Shown here piece after piece: positions 55,186 to 64,000 of a stretch of DNA of 64,000 bases. The first letter of the stretch is position 1; every line of letters begins with the position of its first letter. The stretch is from Didymella arachidicola (Eukaryota; Ascomycota; Dothideomycetes; Pleosporales; Didymellaceae), in the NCBI GenBank assembly GCA_016630955.3, contig CM049987.1, forward strand, positions 1,736,001 through 1,800,000, read 5' to 3'. The notes under the pieces were generated by a model. It had not been told where the DNA came from. It did no database searches and saw only the letters and a list, made by a program, of their open reading frames with translations. Made by a program: the position numbers and the translations under genes.

Positions 55186-56028
55186 ATGCCACCAGCAAGC
55201 TCGTCCTTCACAGCCCTCAACGTGCCAAGCGATGTCGTACCGGAATACATGGGGTCATTTACGCTTGCCGCCCCACCAAATACGGATCTGTGGAGGAAGC
55301 CACCTTCCCGAGACACATCTACAGCTCCCGTACTCTACACAGCCTTGCGCAATCCTTTCATTGCAGCCGAGGTCACTGTTTCCGCTGATTGGGAGCTAGA
55401 GTGGGATCAAGGAGGCTTGGTCATCTTTGCAGGCGCACCACCAGGCCAGACAGCGCCAATCATACTACCCCCAGAAGCACCTGCTGTTGTTTCCATAGCC
55501 CTCGATGACAACATAACGACATCTATTCCAGGGTCGAACATACAGCACAGACGAAGGGCTTCAAATTCGCGGATACCGATATCTGAGTCAGGCCACCCGC
55601 CCCCTCGATCCCGCAGCCCTCCGCCAGCGTATGTTACGCCCGCACCAGCATCGAAGTGGGTCAAGGTCGGTCTTGAATTCTGCAATGGCGCATGCAACGC
55701 AACATCCGTAGTCGCCAATTCAGAGGGTGCGGACTGGGCTCTTACTTCTCTACCCGCCTACCATGCACGGCGACTGGATTTGCGGGTCAAGATTGAGAGG
55801 ATAGGCTACGCCTTGTGGGTCTGGTACGAAGACGAGATGCTGGGGTGGAAGAAGCTGAGAGAGGTCACATGGTTCTTCTGGGGAGTGGAGGATAAGGCTG
55901 TAAGAGTTGGAGTTTATGCGAGTCGGCCGGCGAACTTTGGGATCAGTATGTTTGATAGCAGGAATGGTGCTTCTAACATTGGTATGAGAAACCTATGTGT
56001 GGATTTTGAGGGTTTGGAGATATTCTGA
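55186..56028 (+). CDS. DUF1349-like (concanavalin A-like fold) protein, 280 aa
   Basis: A single exon starting at the first ATG of the frame. The layout fits the fungal DUF1349 family, also known from yeast regulation-of-enolase protein 1: V-T-V-S-A-D-W-E-L-E-W-D-Q-G-G-L-V-I near residue 65-82, K-W-V-K-V-G-L-E-F-C-N-G (about 162), D-W-A-L-T-S-L, W-V-W-Y-E-D near 205, and V-R-V-G-V-Y-A-S-R-P near the end. The fold is a beta-sandwich resembling lectins, and a biochemical role is not established. A Pro/Ser/Arg-rich insert (about residues 115-158) interrupts the domain. No signal peptide, so cytosolic. Confidence 0.82.
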   Translation: MPPASSSFTALNVPSDVVPEYMGSFTLAAPPNTDLWRKPPSRDTSTAPVLYTALRNPFIAAEVTVSADWELEWDQGGLVIFAGAPPGQTAPIILPPEAPAVVSIALDDNITTSIPGSNIQHRRRASNSRIPISESGHPPPRSRSPPPAYVTPAPASKWVKVGLEFCNGACNATSVVANSEGADWALTSLPAYHARRLDLRVKIERIGYALWVWYEDEMLGWKKLREVTWFFWGVEDKAVRVGVYASRPANFGISMFDSRNGASNIGMRNLCVDFEGLEIF

Positions 56029-56343
56029 GTCGGCTGGAGATGAAGCCAGTGTTTCGTGCTTCTTGCTTGCTTCGAGCATAGGAGTGTTTATCTTTGTGTA
56101 CTATTATTTCCATTTCCTACTTCTTACTGTATCTATTCGGTATCCAGTAGCCTACTTACAGTCCGAAGACCGGTGGTTACCGACTTATAATGTTTGTACT
56201 GGTACGCTCCGAAGACACCAACATATCGGTAATCAAGCCCGACCTTTCGAGGGCACAGATTGTGTCAAGTGAGACACGAGGGCGATACGTGGACACCACT
56301 TTGCCACATGTGTTTCGTACATGTCGCCGTGAATCTGCAAACC
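56029..56343. other. Intergenic, 0.3 kb between convergent genes
   Basis: 3' flanks of the DUF1349-like gene and of the zinc-finger gene; T/A-rich at its left end, nothing else seen. Confidence 0.45.
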
Positions 56344-59193
56344 TTACTCCTCTGTCATCTCCTCAACAGCGCTCTCCGCCGCAACTTCATCAGCGCCGTC
56401 GGAGAAGTGACCGTCGTTCTGGACCTGAGTGTTGGGTGCAAAGTCCATATTGAGCGAAGGGTCGAGAACTGTAGATCCGCTTTCGAAGCTTGGGAACCGA
56501 ATCGGCTGAAGCTGCTGCGGCACATCATCCTTTGGCTCACGAACAGCTTCACACTTCTTGATGAAGTCGTTGTTCGTGCGCTTCTGGGCCATCTCCTCAT
56601 AGTAGCACCGCTCGTAGTACTCGGCAATTCGGTTGACCTTGCGAGGAATGTGCTGCTGAACAGGTTGGTCGAGAGGAGCAGGGTGCTGATGGGAGACGCG
56701 GACAGCTGGAGGCTCGGACAGATTGGGCTCTGCGACTTGCGGACCGGGAGCGGACTTGAATAGAGTGGGAGCCGCGCGCTGAACCATCTCACGGTATTCC
56801 TTGCTCATTTTCGTTACCTTGATGAGGTAGTTGTTTAGGTCTATGTTTTTCTGATGCTCCACATCTATATCTTCCCTGAACTTGCCGATGATCAACTGCA
56901 TCTCCTGGAGTAAGGCACGTAGCTCAACATTGTGTTGATCAATGGCTTCGGTCCACTGGCGAGTGGTGTCGGGATTTTGGAAGTACCTGGTCTCGCCATT
57001 CGTGATGTCGACGATATGGTGGCTAACTTGTGGACCGGCAGATTGCACAGCACGGGCACCACCCATCTTGTGCTTGCCTCCGTCTGTTGCTGCTTTATCG
57101 GCCTCCATGACGTATATGGTATCTGTTTTACGCATAACAATATCCGGGAAGCCATCAAACTTCACATCGGCCGGAGTCATATCCCAAGTCAACGTAATCT
57201 GAACCGCGTGCCCGAGGGATTCTTGGGTGCCGTTTTGGTAGCGGTAGACAAAAATCCAGTCTTTGCCGTACTCCTTACCTCGACACACACAGTAGGCATT
57301 GAGATGGGGTCCGAAAGCTTCGTCAGCGTGCATACGGAGGATAGAGAATATGGGCTGGCCATTTCTGTCATAGGTGTTACTGTGGATGCGTAAGTGTAGA
57401 TCAGGGCGACTTGGACCGAGGTGGGTGAGATTCTGCGCTTGTAGAGATGGCTGCGCACGTATCAGCTATCAGTTCACCAAGGAGATCCTCGTTTACTCAC
57501 TATGCTGGGACGACCTTCAGACCGGTTGAAGCCGCAGTGCAATGGACCACTCGCGCCAAAAGGTGGAGGTGTTGGAGATGGCCCCATTCTGTTGTGCGGA
57601 GCAAACTGCCTTGCCATTCCAACCTGATGGGATCCGTTCTGCTGACGAAGTTTGTGCAAGTACATCTGATTGTACTGCATCGGTCCTCCAACCGTCATGG
57701 ACGGCATACCATCATATGTGGGTTGTCTTGAGAGGTTGACAAACCCTGGCGGTACTGTTGCACCATAGTTGCTGATGCGTTGGAGACTTGGCAAATGTTG
57801 CTGATAGATAGGTGTCGACAATCGGTTGCCCTGGTGTGATGGGGGAAAAGATGACAGAGTCGGAAGGTTGCCACATGAGGGGTGCATCTGCTTGAATGAC
57901 AAAGCAGGCTGGTAATGACCGAATCGAAGCGTGGACATTGAGCCGGTCTGGTTCGAATTCGATAGCTCACGGTGCGTCTGTGAGGAATTTGAGACCGTCA
58001 AAGCGGCTTTTCCAGCGAATTAGTACCTTCTCATCCCAATCACCAGATGACACGGTCGCAATATCAAACAAAATCCAGTACATCAACCTACACTTGCCTG
58101 ACTGTTCACTCAGCCAATTGGACACTGCTGCCTCCTTAATTTGCGGCGGAACGTGAGCCTGACCTCCCAAAGGGTCAACTACGCGGTTCTCTCCGTAGTC
58201 AATCACTGGCTGACCGAATGTTGGGCGCTTGGTCTTGTGTGCACGCTCCGGGCTAGTCATTGGACTGCTGATCGTCTTGCGTTTTGCTGGGGTTTGGTCT
58301 GATATAGACGTGTCTTCGTCACCTACGGTAAACTGCCAGTGTTGAGCTTCTGCTCCCGTCAATTCCACGGACCTCGTGCCTGGCACCGCCGATGTGTACT
58401 TTATGCAGGGTACGTCTTTGCCTTCGCAGGTCCTGCAAGGTCCGTTCGCTGTCGCGCTGTCGCAGCGTATCTTCCCGTTAGCGACGCATTCATCGCAGGC
58501 CCTCCAACACGAGTTGCCGATGTGGCGCTGAGTGCGATGTAAGTGAAACGTTCGTGTGGAGTGATAGTGGAGCCCACATCTACGGAAGGTTTCGTTGCGC
58601 ACTGCTTGCCACAACGAGAGCATGCCCATCTAGGTTTGGCTGGATGGGCTGTGACTTGACCATGAGTGATCAATTCGTGTTTGCACGCGTTAGCGGTGCT
58701 GCCAAGGTGACGCTTAGAGAAGGTCAGTTTATAACCGATTCAAGACGCAACAAGATCATACTTGAAGGCTCTTCCTTGAAGAATAGGACTTGCTGCAGTC
58801 CATACACTGAAAGTTTAGCTTAGCCTCTACTGTATTGCCAGAAGAAGCATCTCCATGTGAGGGTGCGGCGTTCACGTGCTGTTGAACGGCACCGGAAAAA
58901 TCGTTGCTTATAGCGCTTAAGCCAATGTTAAAAAGGATATGCATAAAGTTGCTATTCACGGGCTTACTCAATGAGCGCGTGGCTGTCGCGGGGATCCATG
59001 GCGTGTAACCTCGAGGAGCTTGACTCCGGAGTTGATCAGTCGTAGGAGGATAGCTGTTGATGCAATTTTGTATCAGGAGGGACCGTGCGTGTGTGGAGCT
59101 AAACCTAGTAGCGTCGTAACGTGATTGCCAGGTCGCGGTGAAGTGAAGAAACCCTGATTCGGCAGCTCCCCAAGGCAGATGGTTTGTTTGCAT
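56344..59193 (-). CDS. Fungal transcription factor with C2H2, C2HC and Zn2Cys6 motifs
   Basis: Five exons all in phase 0: 59193-58762, 58712-58578, 58527-58027, 57977-57501 and 57450-56344, encoding 883 aa; introns are 49-50 bp. After about 130 residues comes a C2H2-type finger F-Q-C-M-D-C-S-K-S-Y completed as R-H by exon 2, then W-A-C-S-R-C-G-K-Q-C completed as R-H-I-G-N-S-C by exon 3 (C-x2-C-x12-H-x4-C), running directly into a Zn2Cys6 cluster A-C-D-E-C-V-A-N-G-K-I-R-C, with C-R-T-C and a final C about 30 residues on. A Gln/Pro/Met-rich middle and an acidic end suggest an activator. Targets are unknown. The start ATG, the exact 5' site of intron 2 (58577 preferred; 58583 also possible), and whether exons 4-5 are a separate gene (stop at 57967 if intron 3 is retained) are uncertain; the 25 bp gap that would leave argues for one gene. 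Confidence 0.72.
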
Positions 59194-60057
59194 CTAGCCC
59201 ATCACGACTTCTTTGATCAGATAAGGGTATTGAGACGAGAGTTACGTGCAGTGTCAGTAGAAATCGCCCTACTAAGAAATAGAAGTTGACGCTGTCAGTG
59301 TTGATTCAAAGCATTCATCTTCACTCTTGTCAAACCTTATTCATATTTTTTGTGAGTATTTTATCGATGGAGACGGTACCAGGTAGATGATAGAGATGAT
59401 TATAGCCCTCAGAAGCATCATGACGTTGAGAATGACACACTGAACAACTTCGATTACCTCCCGAAACATGATCAAAAATTCGATCCTGCGGGCTAGCTCC
59501 TTTCGCAATCTGGAAGAAATGGCCAGGCTTGCGCAAGCTTGCGTAACTTTTCGCAAGTTTTTTTCTTTTAACCTCATGCAGCCTTGAGAGTAGTCCAGAG
59601 TTATATCTGGTACAAAAGATTCCAAAGAACAGACACATCACAGCAGCCCAACGACAGCCACTCATTTATCTCTACAAAGAAACGCCACGAGTTCGCCACG
59701 CCCAGTCACGACATCGTTAGCAACTCACAAGATGACTTGACCCTCGACTTTGCCTGGAGGAAACCGTGAACAGGTCACTGGTTTTGAAATGCACGTGAAC
59801 ATGAAGCCGGAACTTTGGGAAGCTTGGGCACATATCCAAGTCGATATAGCAATGTTAGACAACTTACACACCCAGTTCTTGTATGTTGCCCCAGCACGCC
59901 TGTGTTCAGTCAGCATTGGAAGGTACTTGATGCTTCTCGATGCTTCTCGTCAGCATCAAGTACCTCCCGATGTTGACTAGACAAAGGCGCGGTGGGCAAC
60001 ATATGAGAACTGGGTGTGTGAGTAGCCGAATGATATGCTCCATCATTTATGGGTTCC
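59194..60057. other. Intergenic, 0.86 kb
   Basis: Promoter of the zinc-finger gene and 3' flank of the Acinus-like gene. Contains the perfect inverted repeat annotated at 59921-59965. AT-richer than coding DNA, with no supported frame. Confidence 0.5.
59921..59965. repeat. Perfect 14-bp inverted repeat with a 17-base loop
   Basis: The arms AGGTACTTGATGCT (59921-59934) and AGCATCAAGTACCT (59952-59965) are exact reverse complements. The loop itself repeats part of the arm (GATGCTTCTCG). It lies about 90-140 bases beyond the Acinus-like stop codon, so it would be a stable hairpin in that 3' UTR if transcribed. Confidence 0.9.
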
Positions 60058-62057
60058 TTATCCCCTCCAGTTTCCACCGCCTCGCCCTCCTCTGAAGCCA
60101 CCTCTCCCTCTGAAGCCACCTCTCCCTCTGAAGCCACCTCTGCCACCTCTTAGGTCCTCCGCCCACGGCCCGCGGTCCTCCCCAGCTTCTACGATCCTGT
60201 CGTCCTCATCAAAAGTATACCTATACTTGAGCTCTTTTTGTATCCCTCTCCCCTTCCTCACGGCCTCGGGATTCCAGTCTCGACTCGTCTCCAGCTCGAA
60301 CTCCTTCAGTCGCGTTTCGCTGAGCTCGTCGCTGACCGGGAGAAAGTATAGCATTGGTTTCGCTTTCGTGGACCCAAAAAGCTCGTCCAGTGTCTTGAAA
60401 GAGTCAGACGTCTCCTTCTTTAGTTCCTCCGTCGGCGCTGTGGGTAGCGGGGCAGGAACATTTGATGCTCGACGGTCGTCAATGCTGCCCCGCGGACCTC
60501 GTGGTGCGTTGGCAGGTGCACCAGAACCGATTTCTTGGTGTGTGGCTTCAATGCCGCCTGCGCCTTCGTTGTAAACGACCTCGAAACGCTTTGCAGCGAC
60601 TGGGCGACCAGAAGCACGCGCTTCTTTCTCGAAGGCAAGCGCGTCTTCTTCAACCTTGATCCAATCTTCAACCTTGTCGTCGGGCACGAAGTCTACCCAG
60701 AGCTCCTTCCTGTTACCCTCTGGCGGCCATATAGCGCCATGCAGGCTAGCTCGCACCCGGCTTGCAGCCGTCGTGGACGTGAACAGCGCGAGGGCGTGTG
60801 TCTTCATGTTGTCCAAGAACAATGCTGACACGACCGAGGCGTCTGGTGATGACGATGGCAGCGAAGCAAGAGAAATGAGATGTGCTCGGAGCGGCTCAGG
60901 GCGTAGTGGACGCATAAAGTTGCGGATGTAGAGAGCGGACGTTACTGGGTGCATGGCTGGTACTGTAGGTCGGTCGTTGGCGAAAGCTTCTGCTGGCTTG
61001 TTGGAGCTGGGTTGTAAAAGGTCTTTGTAGCGGCTGCCATTCTCCTTCCTGTCCGGTGTAGTGTCGGAGGGGGCTTCGTTTGGCCCCCTTTGCTCTATAA
61101 TCACATCCTCGTCCTCTTTGTAGTGAACATCTGACATAGGCTCTTGGCTCGGTCTGGGCTTTTTTGCCAGCACTTCTTTTGTTGTGAGATCTGGAGAATT
61201 GCTTCTCCGCTTCCTTTTCCTGGTATCTGCCTCCAGCTCTTCAGTGTTCAGTCTCGATGTCTCTGCGGTCGACCACTCCGGTATTGGCAGCAGCTCTGGT
61301 TTCTCGACAGTATCGCGCTCGTTAGGCGCTGGCGAGGGTGTTTCGATCTCTATGGCCGCATCTTGTGTGTCCCTTAATCTTTCTTGTTCTGGCTGTGCCA
61401 GCCTCAGCGCTTCAGCAGCCAGCCCTGGGGCTTCAGGGAGCTCGTCTTGTGCTACAGCTGTCTTCTCGTCCTTCACATTAACCTCAGCATCTTCGTCCGT
61501 AGGTTCGGTGATGTGTGGACCAACTTGGTCGTCACCGAGTGCCGCAGGCGCAGCATTGAATACCTCAGCAGGCTGTAGTCCTCTGATCTCTTCCTCCGCT
61601 GTAGTATCTTCAGCCGTTTGTTCGATCGCTTTCGTATCACTCGGTGGAGGTATGTCGCTTTCTATGTGTGAGACGGTCTCTGGCGAGCGATCTGCTGTCG
61701 GTGCAGGGATAGGTGTGGGCTCTAATTCTGCTTTGGCTTCAACTGCAGTTTGCTTGGATTCTAAGCTTGCGTCAACACTTCCGTGGGCTTGAATGAGAGC
61801 CTTAACCCACCTCCAGCTTCCGAAAGTGGCGGCCCAGGTACAGCTTCTGGATGTGTGCTTTGATCTTCGGCCTGCTTAGAGCCTTGCGCAGCAGTCCCAG
61901 GCGTATTGCTTGTTTCAGAAGCGTCAGTACCAGCAGCGTATAATTCCTCGAGCTTCTCGATAATTTGAGCCTTCCTTGTAAGCCCGGTGCTTGGTATGCC
62001 TCGGTCCTTCAGCAGCTGTCGCAGCTGCGCGACGGTTTGCTTGTTGTAATCCGCCAT
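60058..62057 (-). CDS. Acinus-like nuclear protein (SAP domain, RRM-like region, RSB motif, RGG tail)
   Basis: Exon 1 62057-61811, a 50 bp intron (61761-61810, GTGGGT..TTGAC..TTAG, phase 1) and exon 2 61760-60058 encode 649 aa. A SAP DNA/RNA-binding motif is at residues 8-42 (V-A-Q-L-R-Q-L-L-K-D-R-G-I-P-S-T-G-L). A long acidic region follows with a bipartite-like basic patch R-K-R-K-R-R. A divergent RRM is near 330-420 (A-L-Y-I-R-N-F-M-R-P-L-R), then an RSB-type motif L-D-E-L-F-G-S-T-K-A-K-P-M-L-Y-F-L-P near 540. The last 25 residues are Arg/Gly repeats. In animals Acinus holds the ASAP/PSAP splicing complex together through the RSB motif binding RNPS1 and SAP18; a similar role is inferred here. 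Confidence 0.85.
60091..60144 (-). repeat. 18-bp tandem repeat, three copies, inside the RGG tail
   Basis: Three consecutive 18 bp units (one mismatch in the last) lie in the 3' end of the Acinus-like gene. Each unit encodes six residues of the R-G-G-F-R-G type, so the repeat keeps the frame and expands the RNA-binding Arg/Gly tail. Confidence 0.9.
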
Positions 62058-62640
62058 TGTGGGTCCAATTCGACCAGTACGACGCGCATGCAGTTTGCGA
62101 GATATCTAAAGCTCGAAAATGTACAGACAAACCGAGATGAGAGCATTGGGAGACCACTGATCCCAAGGCGAGTTCAGGGTAGGTGATTGCACCTTTGACG
62201 TTCGCAGCTCTCAGAGGAACACACACGCGACGAAATGACGCTATAGTGCTTGGCGTGCAGCAGCGCACGCCAAATGGGTGGAGATCATCAACGGCTGTGG
62301 GGCTTCAGCCCTGTCGGTTTGTTACGCAAGCACGAAGGGTCGATAGGAATCGCTTCAGTCTGAACAATAATGATATTCGCAAGATGCCGCTAACCCAAAC
62401 ACCTTGCTTTTGCAAGACAAAGCGCACAATACACTTACATAAACCACCCACGCTGTCGTCATATGTCAACTATCCTTTCCGGGTCTATATTTGGATCCAT
62501 CAGCGCGGTCGACGCCGCCTGGTCGATGATATCCTTGATGTGCAAATGCTGGTTGAGTCCAGCAATCTCGTCCCTGACATACAGCAAATCAACTCTAGGC
62601 AATATCAGCAAGAGCACGCTGAGAGGTCATCAGGACTCGA
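62058..62640. other. Intergenic, 0.58 kb
   Basis: Acinus-like promoter and coronin 3' flank. A plus-strand frame here is the shadow of coronin's 3' end and has no resemblance to a family. Confidence 0.5.
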
Positions 62641-64000
62641 TCAAGACCTCGCCTCCTCGAGCTCAAGCTCCAGTTGCCTAATGCGCTCATCCTTCTCGCG
62701 AGACGATGGGTCTTGGGATTGGGCTCCTCCCTTGGTTTTCAATTGGGTAACTTCGCGAATGAGCAGCGCGATCTGGTCAGACTGATCGGCCATGACCTTA
62801 TTCTGGTGCTCGAGCTGGGCCTTGATGTCGCCAAGGGCGTCTCGGAGAGCCGAAGCTGGTCCTCCGGCACTCGGTGTCGATGAAGGCACAGGGGCGGGTG
62901 CAGACTCAGTCGGGGTAGTGGCGGACTTGGACTGTGCGGGGGCGGTCGTCGGCGCGGGTGTGAACTTGGGCTGCTCTGGCTCCTTGGTGATGACGGGGCC
63001 TCTTGTCTTCTCCTCCTGCTTTGCGGCAGTGACAGATGGGCGCTGGACTGGCTTTGGCACCTCCTCAAAGCTCGACTCGCTTTCCCTATCTGATTCTCCA
63101 TCTTTCTCAGCGAATCTGTCGGCTTGCGAAGACAGGGATGCGTTGTCCTTGAGTTGCGGTGGCGGGCCACGCGAGATAGGGGCGGGTGTTGGCTCCGGTG
63201 CAGGCTTGGGTGCCTCGGCCTTGACAGGCGAAGGCTGAGCAGACGCAGGTTGGGGCGGCTTGTAGTCAGAAGCAACCTCTACAGGCGCTTCGCCGTTGTA
63301 GATGCTCTCGAGCGAAATCTTCGGTGGCAGCGCTGTCTTACCGCCAAACCACTCATCAGCAGTGACACCAGCCTTGAGACCGTTCGTAGGAGGGAAGATG
63401 TCGCTTTGGAACATCTCGGCGCGGCGGGGGACGATGAAGGAAACAGGCTCGATAAAGCTATCATTAACAGTCTTGAAGCAGCGCAAGACCTCGTTCTCGT
63501 GAAGGTTGATACCACGCTTGGGCATGAAGGCGACACCGCGCTGCGGGTTGGGCGAGGAGTATTCGGATAGGTACTCGAACTTATCATTCTCGTATTCGTA
63601 GTAACGGATATTGCCGTCACTGCTAAAGTCAGCACTGAAATCGCCATAAGATGCATGGTCTGCGCTTACCCCTTGCCTGCAAGATACAAGCACTGTGTGC
63701 CGTCATCCCAGAAAGGCATGCAAACACCGGAGATGGAGTCGAGGATCTGGAAGCCACCGATGGGCTCTGAGGGGTTGCGGGGGTCCCATAGGCCCAGCTG
63801 ACGGTCACTCATGCGGGAGAAGCCAGTGGTCGCAATGCGGCCGGTCTCGCCCATCCATACAGCACGGCTGTTCTTCGCACCAGGATGACCGGGAACTTCC
63901 TGAGCGGGCTTTTCCTGGCGAACATCCCACACGCGCAGCTTCTTGTCTCGGCAGGTGGTGACAAGCTGGGAGCCATCGGCGCTCCAGGAAAGGGACTGAA
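62641..64000 (-). CDS. CRN1: Coronin (C-terminal part; N-terminus beyond the window)
   Basis: Two exons are visible: from the right edge to 63670 and 63619-62641, with a 50 bp intron (63620-63669, GTAAGC..GCTGAC..AGCAG). The visible protein begins in the WD40 beta-propeller (C-R-D-K-K-L-R-V-W-D, then R-Q-L-G-L-W-D-P-R-N and D-G-N-I-R-Y-Y-E-Y), continues with the coronin-specific extension (P-K-R-G-I-N-L-H-E-N-E-V and V-P-R-R-A-E-M-F-Q-S-D-I-F-P-P), a Pro/Ala/Glu-rich linker, and a C-terminal coiled coil of about 60 residues for oligomerisation. Coronin binds actin filaments and regulates Arp2/3 at actin patches. About 440 residues are present; roughly the first 150-200 of the propeller are missing. 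Confidence 0.93.

Noticed and set aside
1..64000. CRISPR arrays, prokaryotic operons or phage-like systems
   Set aside because: The genes are intron-bearing eukaryotic genes throughout; no spaced direct repeats of the CRISPR kind were seen.

Overview
The window is 64 kb of nuclear DNA from a filamentous ascomycete (Pezizomycotina; the overall feel is Dothideomycetes, but class level is only an impression). The evidence is the gene content (velvet-domain regulator, CysA-type serine O-acetyltransferase, Erg1, kinesin-14 of the Kar3/KlpA type, C2H2/Zn2Cys6 transcription factor, L-amino acid oxidase), short 47-107 bp introns with GT..AG ends and CTRAY-like branch sites, and genes that are single units with their own flanking regions on both strands. 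There are no operons, no CRISPR array, no rRNA and no recognisable intact transposon. Twenty-four protein genes or gene parts, one clear pseudogene, one tRNA gene and one doubtful coding fragment are listed. Exon structures were worked out by hand from splice signals, reading phase and family conservation.

Left third (1-24 kb): the 5' part of a secreted protein gene (minus, cut by the left edge); a mitochondrial-type serine O-acetyltransferase; an MFS sugar transporter; the SWR1-complex subunit Vps72/Swc2; a large PUF/RRM RNA-binding protein of the Jsn1/Puf2 type; the mitochondrial phosphate carrier; a hypothetical protein; a glutathione S-transferase; an L-amino acid oxidase pseudogene with two independent lesions; and squalene epoxidase Erg1.

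Middle (24-48 kb): a single-pass membrane protein of unknown function; a YSA1/NUDT5-type ADP-sugar Nudix hydrolase; a Ser/Thr/Pro-rich hypothetical protein; a kinesin-14; the PP1 regulator Sds22; a Psr1/Psr2-type HAD phosphatase; an LPA-acyltransferase-like membrane protein; an intron-containing tRNA-Phe(GAA); CTP synthase; and a velvet-family transcription regulator.

Right third (48-64 kb): a Bin3/MePCE-type RNA methyltransferase, then 4.4 kb without a supportable gene, a DUF1349-like protein, a transcription factor carrying C2H2, C2HC and Zn2Cys6 motifs, an Acinus-like SAP/RSB-motif protein with an RGG tail, and the 3' part of coronin (cut by the right edge).

The genes are mostly unrelated housekeeping functions and do not form a pathway cluster. 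I found no convincing undescribed multi-gene system. The points most worth a second look are a non-canonical AT-AC intron in the CTP synthase gene, the doubly broken L-amino acid oxidase, tiny exons that simple ORF calling would lose, and an acyltransferase lacking the usual catalytic His.
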